A DNA stretch of 64,000 nucleotides from Emmonsiellopsis sp. PD_33. Lineage: Eukaryota > Ascomycota > Eurotiomycetes > Onygenales > Ajellomycetaceae. The position numbers and the translations under genes are program-made. The stretch covers positions 1 to 64,000 of the forward strand of contig JANTQF010000155.1 of the NCBI GenBank assembly GCA_032988165.1, in the 5' to 3' direction. Below are positions 35,601-48,300 of the stretch, piece after piece. Each line of letters opens with the position of its first letter. The first letter of the stretch is position 1. A model generated the notes under the pieces. That model searched no databases, had not been told where the DNA came from, and saw nothing but the letters and a program-made list of their open reading frames with translations.

Positions 35601-36119
35601 GCCACCTGAAAAACCGGCCCTCGTCGCCCCAACACAGGAAAGACATTCAAGTGATATGGGACCACCCGGCAGAACTGTGATGGTACCAGATAAGCAACCA
35701 TCGATGATCAAGCTTCTTGATTCCAAGGTCCATAAGGCTTGTCAAGCCTGCATTGAAGCAGCGATACAGAGCACAATAGCATTTGATGGAATTAAGGGAC
35801 GACTAATTGTCACCAATATTTTCGGGACAGCTCATGCGTAAGTTGTTGAAATTATGCGATTTCTGATGTCCTCTTCTAATAATGTATTGACAGGCAATTT
35901 GGCAACATGCTCGTTTTATCTGCAACCTACATGTCACCGCTTTCTCAGCTCGTCGATAGGGACACGCTCAAGCACCTCCTCGATCGCACGATTAAGTTCC
36001 TGTTGCAAAATAGACACATATCCCCGAGCTTAAAGAAGGACGCGGATATCCTGATATTAATTCGCAGCAAAATTTTCGAACCTCCGACGACGAGTTTCTC
36101 ATCCACCGACGGGTCTTGA
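32650..36119 (+). CDS. Zn(II)2Cys6 transcription factor (Fungal_trans type)
   Basis: Binuclear zinc-cluster DNA-binding regulator, nuclear. Exons: 32650-33246, 33299-33411, 33474-34850, 34905-34988, 35045-35247, 35306-35837, 35894-36119, giving 1043 aa with all phases consistent. Residues 1-199 are proline/glycine-rich and probably disordered. The zinc cluster starts at exon 2: Cys 201, 204, 211, 218, 221 and 228, i.e. C-x2-C-x6-C-x6-C-x2-C-x6-C, with RSRKAKCDEG in the first half. A short coiled coil (RLDKLDGGRDEVMAKLNEL) follows and would allow dimer formation. The middle-homology region begins near EETVTSHLQSYLDNIHNLHPFLDG. An unusually long N-terminus before the cluster distinguishes it. 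I cannot name its targets. Exon 3 uses the acceptor TGAAG|A at 33473; an earlier TTAG would run into a stop. Confidence 0.93.
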
Positions 36120-37453
36120 CGCCCTGCATAACATACATAATAACAACGTCGTTCCGCAATGTTTGGCATCTTCTGATTGATTTTATTGTATTTGTTCCTA
36201 TATATTCACTCTACATATTGGCATCACCTATATATTTGGTTATCTTTCCTTTTGGCCAATTATTTGGCATGGGCGGCAAATTGTGTTTTACATTGAAATC
36301 ATCTTTGGCCCGGCGATGGAGGCATTTTTGTCTGATTTATTGTACTTTTTTTTCCTCAGTTATATATAATGTTTTATTTGCCTGTTTCAAGACTTTTTGG
36401 AGATATGGTGTACCGATGTACATGTGTTGGGTAAATCTCTCGCGTTTGGAGCCTGAGCATCCTTTTCTTGATGATACCCTTTTACACCATTTCCATCCAT
36501 ATTTCAGATATCGCAGGATTAAAGCATGTCTATCTTGCCCTGTTGGTGACAGTATAGGCTAGTCCATGTTATGACTGGTCAATGCTGTCTTATTTGAGGT
36601 GTTGTTCTTGTTGTTAATTTGTTTTTGGTTGCCTCTCTCTACTGTGGGCTGCCATTTCTTCATTCTTGAATTTTTGGTGTTATTTCTTCCCGGATTTTGT
36701 GATTGGGCGGCTACTCTGCTTTATTATTTTGAAATGCGATGCTTCCCAACTGTTTTATATTTCATCTTGGATTACTATTATTAACTATTATCGCTACATT
36801 GACAGAAACTCAGAAAGAAAGTATTTCCTCTCTCCAATCAATGCACGGATCAATCCCACCTGGAGAGGGCTGGGGATTCGGGAAGTGGCGCTAGGCAGGA
36901 CACGGAACCGAGGCAAGGGGGAAATTGTGTGGGGAGCCAGCTCTCTTCCAGCATCCCAGGGCTGGGTAGGGTTACGGTTCTCCGCATCAAAACAGGGTTC
37001 AATCCGGGGCTGGGCTCTTGCGAGGGCTTCACTGTCGGCTTTGCTTTGGAGAGGTTTTGTTACTTTGATCTGACCGATTTTTTAGTTACATAGCAGTTGG
37101 CCTTTTTTTTTTTTTTGAACATCTCTCTTATCGGTAACCGATCTGTTCATCTGTCCTTGGTTACACGCCGAGTATGCATCTGTTTGAGACTCTTGAGTGG
37201 AGGGAGCTGTAGCCGCTCTCCACGCTAGTTAACGGGGCATGGAGCGACCGTTTTCCACCAGCAATTCACATGCCGCCTATCCCTCGGACATGGATGTTGC
37301 GGTAGCGTGGGCATTTCTTACGGCCAAAAACAATAATAGGAGACGCTCTCCCAGGCCTTCTTGACCATGTCTACTATTCACTCCGTTGTTGAATAGTTGA
37401 GCCTTTTGCACTTGCAATCCTATCCCGCAAATCAATTCAATCATCCCGCCATC
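36120..37453. other. Intergenic, regulator 3' flank and SDR promoter
   Basis: The first 650 bases are T-rich and probably 3'UTR; their open frame (to 36562) translates to a spurious hydrophobic, Phe/Tyr-rich peptide typical of poly-T sequence. The second half is mixed, with a T run at about 37107-37118, and holds the promoter of the dehydrogenase gene. No gene is seen. Confidence 0.6.
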
Positions 37454-38546
37454 ATGCCTTCCCGCCGCTGGCCGTCTCGCGAAGGTATGTATGCCCCCCG
37501 CAAACCGCGAGACCCCTACTAACATGATCGCAGGCTTCACTGCCGACGTCGTCGGGGGTCTCTTCAAGAGCACCGCCCTGGCCCCCTCGCTCACCCTCCC
37601 CCTCTACATACTCTCCCAGTACACGCAACGAGGCCAATCCATCGCCTCTGCGCGGCCGCAGGCGCTCAAAACCCTCAAGATCCTGCTCGCCATCGGCCTA
37701 GTCCGCTCCTTCAACGGGCTCATAAACCGCATCGCCCTTAACCACGGCACATCGGACACCTACAACTGGAAGAGCGAAATAGCCATTGTAACCGGCGGCA
37801 GCGACGGCATCGGACGGCGCGTGGCCGTCCTCCTCGCCGCACAGGGCGTCAAAGTTGCCGTCCTGGACATCCAGCCGCTAAAATACCACCCGCCCGCCAA
37901 CATCCGCTACTTCAACTGCGACATCGGGTCCCCCGAGGCCGTCTCCGCCGCCGCCGCCCAAGTGCGCGAAGCCTACGGCGAGCCCACGATCCTCATCAAC
38001 AACGCGGGGATTGCCAAGGGCACCACGATCCTCGACGGCACCGAGGCCAGCACGCGGCAGATCTTCGACGTCAACACGCTCTCGCACTACTGGCTGGCGC
38101 GCGAGTTCCTGCCCAAGATGGTGCAGCGCAACCACGGCATGGTAGTGACCGTGGCGTCGCAGGCAGGGTACATCGTCAGCGCGAACATGGTAGATTACTC
38201 GGCCAGCAAGTCGGCGGCGGTGACGTTCCACGAGGGCCTGACGACGGAGCTGGTGACGCGCTACAAGGCGCCCAAGGTGCGCACGGTGCTGATCTCGCAA
38301 GGGTTCGCGCGCACGTATCTGTCGCGCGATCTGAACCCGGAGGATACGTTCTTCCAGCCGCTGCTGGAGCCGGAGACGGTGGCGGAGGCGTTGGTTAAGC
38401 AGGTGCTGACGGGGTCGAGTGGGCAGGTTATGGTGCCTGGGTCGACGGGGTTCTTTGCGCGGAATCTGAGGTCGTTTCCGTATTGGTTTCAGAATAATGT
38501 GAGGGATGCGTGTGAGAAGTTGATGAGGCCGCCGCATCTGAGATAG
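37454..38546 (+). CDS. Short-chain dehydrogenase/reductase, membrane-associated type
   Basis: Classical SDR, NAD(P)-dependent oxidoreductase. Exons 37454-37484 and 37534-38546 (49-nt intron) give 347 aa. Seen: cofactor motif TGGSDGIG (97-104), an acidic D122 at the end of beta-2 (LDIQ) that favours NAD(H), NNAG (166-169), N191, S219 and the catalytic Y232-x3-K236 (YSASK). Residues about 12-38 and 55-75 are hydrophobic and precede the Rossmann fold, so the enzyme is probably membrane-anchored, like the RDH10/DHRS3/17-beta-HSD11 group that acts on retinoids, steroids or other lipids on ER or lipid droplets. The substrate is not deducible. The coding sequence is conspicuously GC-rich (C/G at most third positions in the first two thirds) compared with its neighbours. 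Confidence 0.93.
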
Positions 38547-39337
38547 GGGGGGGGGATTTTTGTTGGGGTTTTTGTATATATCCTTGTTGTGGTTAGGGCT
38601 GAGATTTCGTTTATGTTCTTTTTATTTTTGTTTATTTTTCCTGGCTGGTTATTAACTTAGTTATGTGTTTGAAGCTTTATCATTTTCTTCTCCGTTAATT
38701 GGCCTCGACCGATGCATGTAATTAACTATCAGTATTTCCTATGTCTAGTATAGCCAATATCAATATCAACATCAATTATCCAACTCATTACCTGGGCTAT
38801 TTATGCATGCATATCTGTGTCCACTGCCACCAGCAACCAACCCCCAGCCCCCTCCGTTCAAGTGCAACTAAATACCAGCCAGCCACCAACTCTGTCCAAC
38901 TCCCCAGCCATTGGGCGGCTGCAACTTCAAGATCGCCACTCACCAGCAGACTGTCTGCAGCGCAAAATCAAGACACGATTTCTCTCCGTCTCATCTCCGA
39001 ATCTCCTGCTCTGAAAGCTGCCATCTTTTCTACTTCTTCTATTAACTATTTTTGCATCCATGGTTCTGCCCGCGGGAACTCAACCGGGCTCTCAGCTGAG
39101 CCGCATCCACTAGTTTAACCAAGTTTAGTGTCCCGCCCGCTGTAAACAAACAAACAACAACATCATCATCATCTTCTATCGATCTATCTATCTATCGATC
39201 TATCTATCGATCTATCTATCTACATTCCAACCACAACTACACCTACCATTTACGACGACCTACTACACACTCCTACCACCTCCTGCTGCTATGATACCCA
39301 CCACCTAACCACCCACCACCCACCACCCACCACAACA
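38547..39337. promoter_or_regulatory. Intergenic, upstream region of the Leashin gene
   Basis: This holds 791 bp: a G run and T-rich 3' flank of the dehydrogenase, then C/A-rich sequence ending in ACC repeats just before the giant gene's ATG. It includes a TATC/GATC microsatellite. There is no coding signal. Confidence 0.55.
39174..39222. repeat. (CTAT)n/(CGAT) microsatellite
   Basis: Eleven or so CTAT units, interrupted at regular intervals by CGAT, lie 116-164 bases before the start codon of the giant gene, inside its probable 5' leader. Repeat-length variation here could be strain-specific. Confidence 0.85.
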
Positions 39338-42300
39338 ATGCTACGCTCCCTCCTCGGGAAGCCCAGCACCTCCTCCTCCTCCACCACCTCCTCCTCAAGC
39401 TCCAAGTCCCGCCGTCGCAGAGACAGAGACAGAGACAGAGACCCCGACGACACCCGCTCAACAGCCTCAACCTCCTCCCACCGCCGGCGCCGGGACATCG
39501 ACCCCCGCGCTTCTTCCTCTTCTACTTCTCTAGTACCTACCAGTACTACCAGCGCTACCGCCCGCAGGTCCGCCCGAGGTGACGATCGCGGTATAGATGA
39601 CCTGCTGCCCGCTGTCTCGGCTAGATATGAACATGAGAACGAAAGCGTGGCGAGATCTGGGGTTGAGAGTTATGTGACGGCGGATGAGAGGGGGAGGGAT
39701 TTGGATTTGGATGGGGATGAGATGGGGTTGGGACTGGCGAGGTCGCGCAGTGGGGATGTTGCGGATATCGATGTCGATGTGCGCGAGGATGATGAGCGGT
39801 CGGTTGCGAGGAGTGAGCGGAGGAGAAGGGAGAGGGGTCCTGATGGCCATCGCGAGCGGGAGAGGAGTGGGGATCGGGAGAGGGAGGAGAGGAGGAGGCT
39901 GCGTAGAGAGCGCGAGAGAGACGGGGAGAAGTCGCGCCGACGGGCGCCCTCTCGTGAGGTCATTGTTAACAATCCCGAGTTCTCTACCTCGCGCGCAGGC
40001 CCGGGCGGTGGCGATGAGGGGTTCATGGCTGAGATAAACCAGCCTGGTTTCTCGCAGTTTCCCATGCAATATACCAATACTTTCCCCGGCGCGGTGCCTG
40101 GACAGCCTACCCCCGTGGATCCGCATCAGGTTCCTACTTCTCAGCCGTATCATCCTCCGCAGGTGCAGCTTCCGGGCGGACCACCGGGTGTTGTCGCCCC
40201 GCCGGCTCCGGCTGTAGGTGAGGCTGCGGAATATTACAATGACCAGGGGCAATCGGTGGCAACGCAGCCGGGCGTTAGACCGAATCCGCCTTCTCTCATC
40301 ATTGGCGCGGAACCGCATCTGATGGCTGCTTCGGCAACGCCTAATCCGCCTGCGGAGCCCTCGTCGATGGGCCAGTCTGGCGCCGCTGCTGACTTCTATG
40401 GAGGTCCTCCAGTATCATCTGCCGAGCCCCATGGCAATCCTCCCATCCAGCCCAGCCCGGTCTTGTCGGATAATAGACCACCTAAGCCGAGTAAACCTGG
40501 GCAGCCATCAGTCGCGGCGGCAGCGGCTGCTGGAGTGGCTACCTATGGTATTGGCTCCGCCGTGCTGAATGGCTCGAATGGACACCATACGCCATCGTCA
40601 TCTTTTACCCCCCATCACGCACCACATCTGTCAGATCCTAGTTATCATCCCGCGCTCGATGGCGGCCGCCCGCCAAAACCGAATAAACACCATTCAATGC
40701 CCGTCGCTGGGGCTGCGGCATTGGGAGCCGCTGCTGGGTATGCCGTGGCTGGCCACCACTCTACACCCCAAAGACCTAGCACGTTTGGTGGCGGCGGATA
40801 CCAGCCAGGGTCATTAGCCTATCACCAACGTCACCACGGTCCCTTGAGACGGTTTATCAATTTCTGGAAGGACCCCGAGGCTGTTGCTCAGTTCGAGGAG
40901 TATTCCGAATACATTGGCGTTTGCAAATACTGTTTCGAACCAGGCAGTACCCCGTTAGAGGCACCGCGAAAACACAACCCCAAACGCCGTCGGTATAGTG
41001 ATGAGCACGGGGGCAGCGCTATCCGAGTCGACAAGGCAGGCCGATATACGCCGTCCGATCACGAAAGCCGGCGCAAGAAATCAAATAAGAAATCCTGGCT
41101 CGCCGCTGGCCTTGCGGGTTATGTTGGCAAGTCTGTCCTTGACCGGAAAGAGTTTGATGATTCTTACAGTATTCGGTCTGGACGTCCTGCCAGCTCAGTG
41201 ACAAGTACCAGTACCTCATCTGTGGGGAAGAAGAGTCGTACCTCGAGAGGAACTGCTATATACTCAAATCGGTCTCGCTCTCCACTCGGAATTTCATCTG
41301 ACTACGGTAGGGACGGCAACGGCCATGCTAGCGGCTCTCATCCGCAGGGTCGCTATCGCGGTGATGCGGATGACAAGAGTTCTTATCGTCGTCGTCGATC
41401 GCGGTCGCGGTCGCGGTCGCGCTCAAGATCCGTATCGCGAGACAGAAGCCATTCTGGACTAAAGACAGCCGCCGTTGCTGCTGGGGCGCTTGGTGCGGCG
41501 TCTGTGATTTCATCTAAATCGCGACGGAGAAGAAGCCGGAGCAGATCTCCCAAGAAATCCCGGAGCAGATATTCCTCTTCAAATGGATCAACAGTCGATA
41601 TCTCTCGTAGCTATAGCAAGCCGGGCATATCTGGATTTACATCGTTCTTCACCACTCCATCTGAGAAGAAGTCGAAGGTACACACCAAGAAGATGACGAG
41701 GAAGACGAAGAAGAAGAGAAAGGGATTTTTCAGCTTTTCCTCTTCTTCATCGGGTTCTTCGTCGTCTTCCATTACCTCCTCATCTGACGACGCCGACCTT
41801 GCTTTTGGAACCGGTTTCATTAAGTCTCCTAAAGGCAAAAAGGCTAGCCGGAAACGAGACGACCGTGACGTTGATGCCGCACTTCTGGGACTCGGAGCGA
41901 CGGCTGCTGGTATTGCTGCTTCTGTGAACGGGAGGCGTGGACGTGATGGTATCTCCATCAGAGACAATCGATCCCCTCACTCGATTTATAGGAACGAGAC
42001 GAAGTCGACTGCCTCTGGGCCGGTAGCTGCAGATGGATGGGAGTATGTATCGGACGAAGGCTCAGCTTCTTCAAGCGTTGATTCCGCATTGGCATATGGA
42101 GGCTCGGCCTCAATTCATAGTAAAGACTCACAAGACTCGGGAACTTCCAAGTGGGGATGGAGATGGGGATCCAGCAAGAAGAAGAAGAGGAGCTCCGAGC
42201 AACAATATGCCAACCGGCCTGAGGCACGCGATTATGTTCAACAACCCGGCTACCCTCTCCCGGGCCAGCATGCCCCGCCAAGCAGCGTGGGTAGTCTTCC

Positions 42301-45300
42301 ATCCATGCATAACGTGTACCCGATTCCCACAGGCGATCCATCCCAGTTTGACGCGACGAACCAGAGTTCCTATTCATCTCAAACCCAACCTTATATCCAA
42401 CCCCAGCCTCCATTGGTTGCCCGACAGGTGCCTACTCAGATCGAACATCCGCAGCCGATAGTGCCTGTTTCTCAGGCTCTGTATACAACACAGGCAGAGC
42501 TAGCACAATCCTACGTCGCTCCAACTGCGGCTCCCGTTTTCTCTAGATCTTCCGGCGAATATGATGATCGCCATTCTCGCACGTCACAGGATCAATATGG
42601 TATCCAGCCATTGATTGAGAAAACGCGCAAGGACAAGTATGAGGACGATCGGTACTCCTCTAAATCCCGCGATGAATATGGCATCCAGCCCCTCGTGGAG
42701 AAAGTCCGCAAGGACAAGAAATATGAAGAAGAAACCCGCTCCCGAACCTCCAGAAAGGAAAGCGGCCCTCGACGAAGAGCTTCGTCGTCGATCATCTCTA
42801 CCACTCACGACGGAAGCTCAAGGCCCAAGGAGCACAGACGGAGTACCACGTCGCAAGTCCAATTCGATTTGACAGAGGAACAGGAAAATAAGGAGCGTCG
42901 GCAAATGCGTTACGAAGAAGATCGGGAAACCAGACGCCGAGAGAGGGAGTTCAGGGCAGTTGCTGATAGAGAGCGGAGAGAACGCGAGAGGGATGACCGT
43001 CGGGAACGCGAGCGCGAGTATACGGATAGACCTATCGATAAGGAATCAAGTAGTAGACGCAGCGATGTGTCTACAGGCTCGTCGAAGGTGACGCCCATCG
43101 CGGCTAGCGTTCTGGGTGGTGCAGCCATTGCTTCCGTCGTAAGCGAAATCGAGGCGAGAAGGGAACAGAAGCGAGCCGAAGAGCGACGGGAGCAAAGGCG
43201 GAAACAAAGACGGGGAGAATATGTTGATGAGGACCGTCATGATGACTACTCGGTCGATTATCGGGACAAAGATGTTGGTGAAACGAAGAAGATATTCGAC
43301 ATTAAAGACATACCCACCACAAAAATACGCCTTGCCAGAATGGCAGCTGATAGAGTCAAATCATCCCCCGTCTACGAGAATTATGCAGACTACTTTACCC
43401 CCGAGGAGCTCCGCCATAGCGGAGATGAACATTCTATCCGTAGCGGCGTTTCAGACGTTGGGTCTTCCGGTCCTCCCAGTCCTAATATCATCCTTATCGA
43501 GCCTCAGAGTGTCAGGTTGGAGCGCGAGATGGCAGCAATGCTGGCGGAGCAGAGAATGGCTGAGGGAATTCCCCGCCTCAATCTCATCAAACCTACTCCT
43601 CCGCCTAGTGTTGCGCCGTCAGTAATAGGCGACGATGACGCTGCCCGTCCCCGAACCCCTTCGCCTAGAATTACTGACCCTATCATTGACCATGACGAGC
43701 CACAGCCCCGTAAAGTCGACGTTGCAGATACCATCTCTCAACACGTCGAGGACAAGAACTCGCCTGACCCAGAACCCGTGCTGGTCCAACCAAACCACGA
43801 GGACCGCTCAATCTCACCAATCCCCTCAGTCACAGAAGAGCCGCGTTCACGACAGTCTTATGTGAGCGACGTCGAAGACGAGCCAACGGAAGAGATTTCA
43901 GCCCCCCAGCATATCCCGGGCGAATTTGGGGACGACATCGAATTCGCAGCCACCCTCGCTGCTGGCGCTACGCTTGCAGGATTCAATTCCGCTGTCGTAA
44001 CTGATAATCCGACATATCATCGCCGTGACTCACCGCCTGGTTCTGAGGCGGAGGGCGCTTTTACCTCTCCTGTTGCGGAGGCGATCGTGGAACGTCGCGC
44101 TAGCCCTCCGACATATGGATATGTTGGGGATAAGGAGCTTCCTCTTACTTACGATGAGGCTGGCGCTAAGCTGTCACGGGTGGCTTCGAAGGAGGAACGG
44201 GCTGATATTGAAAAATCCATACCGTTAGACGAGGACGTTGGCTTGCATGGTAGACCGGCTGCGGAAGAGTCTGAGGAACGGCCAGCCAAGCTTTCAAAGA
44301 AGGAGAGGCGGAAGATGAGCAAAGGCGCCAAACGGAAGAGTCAGGATCGGGGCGTAAGCTACGATGACCCTGAAATGCCGACAACTGGGATCGAGACCTC
44401 TGATTTTGCCTCGACTGTTGTGTCTGGCCAAATCACTGAGGAGCCCGAGACGATCAAGTCTCCGATTACTGAAGTTGGAGGCTTTTCAAAGAAGTCCGCC
44501 AAACGCGGCGATGAATTCTTCGATGCTGAGGAGGGACCTTCCAGCCCATCTGATGACATCAATGGTAATGGCAAGGGATCCGGGACAACTACTATCGAGC
44601 GACCTCTGGAAGGAGCCGAGTTCCCCCATCGGCCTGATGACGAGAGAAGCCTTGAACGTCACCAGCCCATATCTCCCAGCGCTGACGATGAACTCGACTT
44701 TGGACAAGTAGAAAAGACCAAAGAACAAGATTCCGCAGAGGACCATCGGCCCATGCCTGGAGATTGGGACGAGCCTAAGCAGTCGAAGAAGTCGAAGAGA
44801 AAGGCCAAGAAAGCCGCCAAAAACATGACGGATGATGACTTTGTCGAACCCGACGCCCCATTGCCTGCTGAAAAGCCAGAACCTGAACCTGAACACGAGT
44901 TCGAGTCATCGAAGAAATCGAAGCGCAAGTCTAAGAGAAATGGTAAACGATTTGAAGCTGATGATGATGACGAGCCCGCCGCCCAGACGGTGGATCGTGA
45001 CGTTAACGTTAGGGTTGACATTGGAGAAAATGGCGACGACCGTGATGATACCGCTTCACTTTCTCGCTCGAATACCCTAGACAATGACGATGACGACGTT
45101 GAATCCGTAAAGTCATCGAAATCAAGATCTAAGCGCCGGTCAAAGCGCGATAGCGAAATCTTCGATGAACAATCGCCCAAATCTAAACGCGATAGTAGGG
45201 TCTTTGATGACGCCGCATCCGTCGCCTCCTCGCCGGCCAAGCTTGATGATTCAAAGGAAAAGAGGAAGGGCAAGGATAAGGATAGCGGTAAGCGGAGTAG

Positions 45301-48300
45301 CAGTGGTGGTGGGTTCTTTGGATTATTTGGGGCCTCTAAGTCGCAGGAGTCGTTGTCGGATAAGCACAAGTCTAGAGATGTGCGGTCTGAGGCTGGTGTT
45401 GATGAGCTTGAGGATGGCGAGAAGAGGCGGAAGAAGAAGAGGTCGTCGAGGAGTCGACGGGATCGTGATGAGGATGATGATAATGATGATGCGCGGTCTG
45501 TTGTTTCTTTGGAGTCGCCTGGTGCTGATAGGGATAGGGGGAAAGGTGGTGGGGAAGGGGAGGGTGAGGGTGAGGGTGAGTGGGATGGATTTGAGCATCG
45601 GAAGAAACGCAAGGATCGGAGACATCGGTATGAGGAGATTGTGGATTCAGTGAGGGCTGGTGATGGGCAAAGTAATGTATGATAGTCTTTTTTTGTTACG
45701 TTTTGGGCTTCTAACATCTAGTTTTTTTTTCGCTTTTTCGTTTTGACTATCAAACATGGAACAATTCTATCATATGCTGATATGTTTCCCTATGCTTTAT
45801 TTAGGCCGGCCGTTTCACAACATCAAACGGCCATGACAGCGGCGATGGAGACGAAACAGAGACCCAAGAAAACCAGTCTTTTTTAGGCGCGCGCCCCGAA
45901 ATGCCATTGACGCGTGATGGTGCTTCGGGGCTTTTCGATTCGGCCCTTCTTCCACAGCAAGACAAACAGCGCATGCGCAGCCGGTCTGTCTCACCGGCGC
46001 CTGGCAGGAGACTTTTCGATCTACAACCTCACTCTCGCAGTCGCCCCGCCTCCCCTTCATTCTTTGAAGGCGACCGGCTGCCATCGAGCTCTCTTGCGTT
46101 GCATGAAGATCCTCATTCGGCTTCTTTCCAAATCCTTGCGTCGTCGCCGACTCGGGTGCCGTTACATTTCCGTCGACCCAAGTCCTCGAGTGGTGTGGTA
46201 ACCAAATCGCCAACGGTGGCAGATGTAGCGGAATCCCCCACACAGGGAAAAGGCGGCAGCAGCAAACGACCCAGATCCACCGAGTTCAAAACTTCGCTAG
46301 GAGAGTTCCGGCCACTCTGGCTCGTCGAGCGACATAGTGCTGTAAAGTTGGACAGGGCACCTGATGAGCCGTACCCCTCGCTTCCGTCGAGTAAAACCAC
46401 CTCGCGAACCTCGTCAGTGGAGGATTTGAAGGCGTCTGCGCTCCCTGATGGATTCGCGTATGAGCCGCTCGCTCATCAAGCCGAGTCCTTGAGCGAACGG
46501 CGAAAACGGCCCCTTTCTCTTCAGCTCGGTGGTGAAGATGACCTTTACGATGCCGATATCCTAGATTCCCAGCAAGCGACACCGACTGCGGCATCCTTCC
46601 ATGCGGCGGCGGAGAAGAAGGAGAAACCAAAGTACGAGTTCCACTCGCCGTCGGAGTTACTTCTTGATCCGTTGGGACTGCCTCCTTCGCCTTCGTGGAG
46701 GCCTTTGCCTTCTCCCGAAGGCTCTATGGTGGGTGCAAGGGAGATCGAGGCTGCGGACCGGGGATTGGATTTGGAAAATTTACCTCCCCTTCCGCGTTCG
46801 TTGGCAGCATCTCCTGAGCCGGAGGAGCCGTTGCCTCCTTTACCGGATAGTCGCCCTTCAACGTCCCATACTGAGGGTGGCTCTCGTTTGGCTGAGGGGT
46901 TGCTGGCTGGTGCCGCAGTTGGACTTGTTGCTAGTGTTGCTGCGAGTGTTTTCGAACAAAAACCTGCCGAAGATAAAGACCTGGACGAAGATTTGAAGCT
47001 TGAGGTCCCCCGCGAGCAAACCGATGACGATAAAGAAATCACTCTCTCCACGACTGAACCAACCAGAGAGGTGGAATCAACCGTTATTTCTGAAGTCGTT
47101 GAGAAAAACCAGCCTTTCGATATTTCCAAATCGACCCACGCACGCAATGACTCTGAGCCTAGTGTCTCTTATTTTTCTGCTGAAGAAGGCGATTTTAGAA
47201 TGCCTGGATCTTTCACTCCTGAGGAATTGGCTGCTGGAGAAGAACAAGCGTCCAAACTCCACCAAGAAATTACGACAAGTGCCCCGGCCGCTGATGTGCC
47301 CGCTACTGCAAGCGTGGTGTTCGACGAAGGATCCGAGAAGCTGGTCCCCGAGCCTACAGAACCGGTTGAAATCGCGCCTCCTGAACCATCAAAGATTGAA
47401 GCAGGTGACTTCCAGCCCGCCTCTTCAAAGAAGGCCAAGAAGGGCAAGAAGAATAACAAGAAGAAGGGCCAACATGCCGATGCTCCTGAGGATATCCAAG
47501 CCACGCTCTCCGATGACAAGATCCAGGGTGGCGAGGCTCAACCTACCTCTCGCTCCGTCGACGATGATATTATTCCCCCCGCTTCCGAGAAGATGCTAGA
47601 AGAAAAGGAGGAGCCGCAGCCAATAGAACCTGCACAGGAGGACGCTCCATTTGTTGAAACTCTGTTGCCGGCAGCTGTTACTGAGCCTCCTTTCCCGGAA
47701 GAGTCTTCCTCCCAGGGCCGCGCTGAAGCCGTTGATGCCGAATTTGAGTTCCCTGTTACAAAGAAGAAAGGCAAAAAGGGCAAGGGAAAACAGAAACAAC
47801 GGACTGATCTTCAACATGTCAACGAACCTGCCAAGGATGACCTTCCTCCCCAACCAAAGGAGCCTAATCTAGAGGCTAAGCAAGAAGATTCCGCACTTCA
47901 AACAGACGAAAACAAGCAAGATATTCCGCCGCCAAGTGAGCTGGTCGAGATTGACCCAGCCTGCGTTGCTTTGCCTGATGACAAGGACGAGATTTCCGAG
48001 CTCCTAAGGGAGGATGTACAAGAACCGCCTGTTACCACAGATGAACCGCAGTCTGCTAAGGTCCTACCTGAAATTCAAGGTGACTCGACATCGGTGCCTC
48101 CAGAATCTTCTGATTCTAGCAGTCACAAAGGACCCATCGATGCCGAAGACCCTGCTAGTCACCCTCCCGCTGATGATGCCGATGACACATGGGATCAGCC
48201 AAGTAAAAAGAAGGGGAAGAAGGGCAAAAAGGGGCGGAAGTCAATGACCATGGATGAACCTACTGCCAAGTCCCTTGAGGCACCTGAACCCGCTGAACCG

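Noticed and set aside
36116..36562. 148-codon hydrophobic plus-strand frame after the zinc-cluster regulator
   Set aside because: The T-rich 3' flank translates to Phe/Tyr/Leu by composition, overlaps the regulator's stop codon and has no family features.
44659..45717. 352-codon minus-strand open frame opposite Leashin exon 1 (and similar antisense frames across 39.5-55.2 kb)
   Set aside because: Translation is Ser/Leu/Phe-rich low complexity, the mirror of Glu/Lys/Asp/Ser-rich sense codons; a shadow frame.
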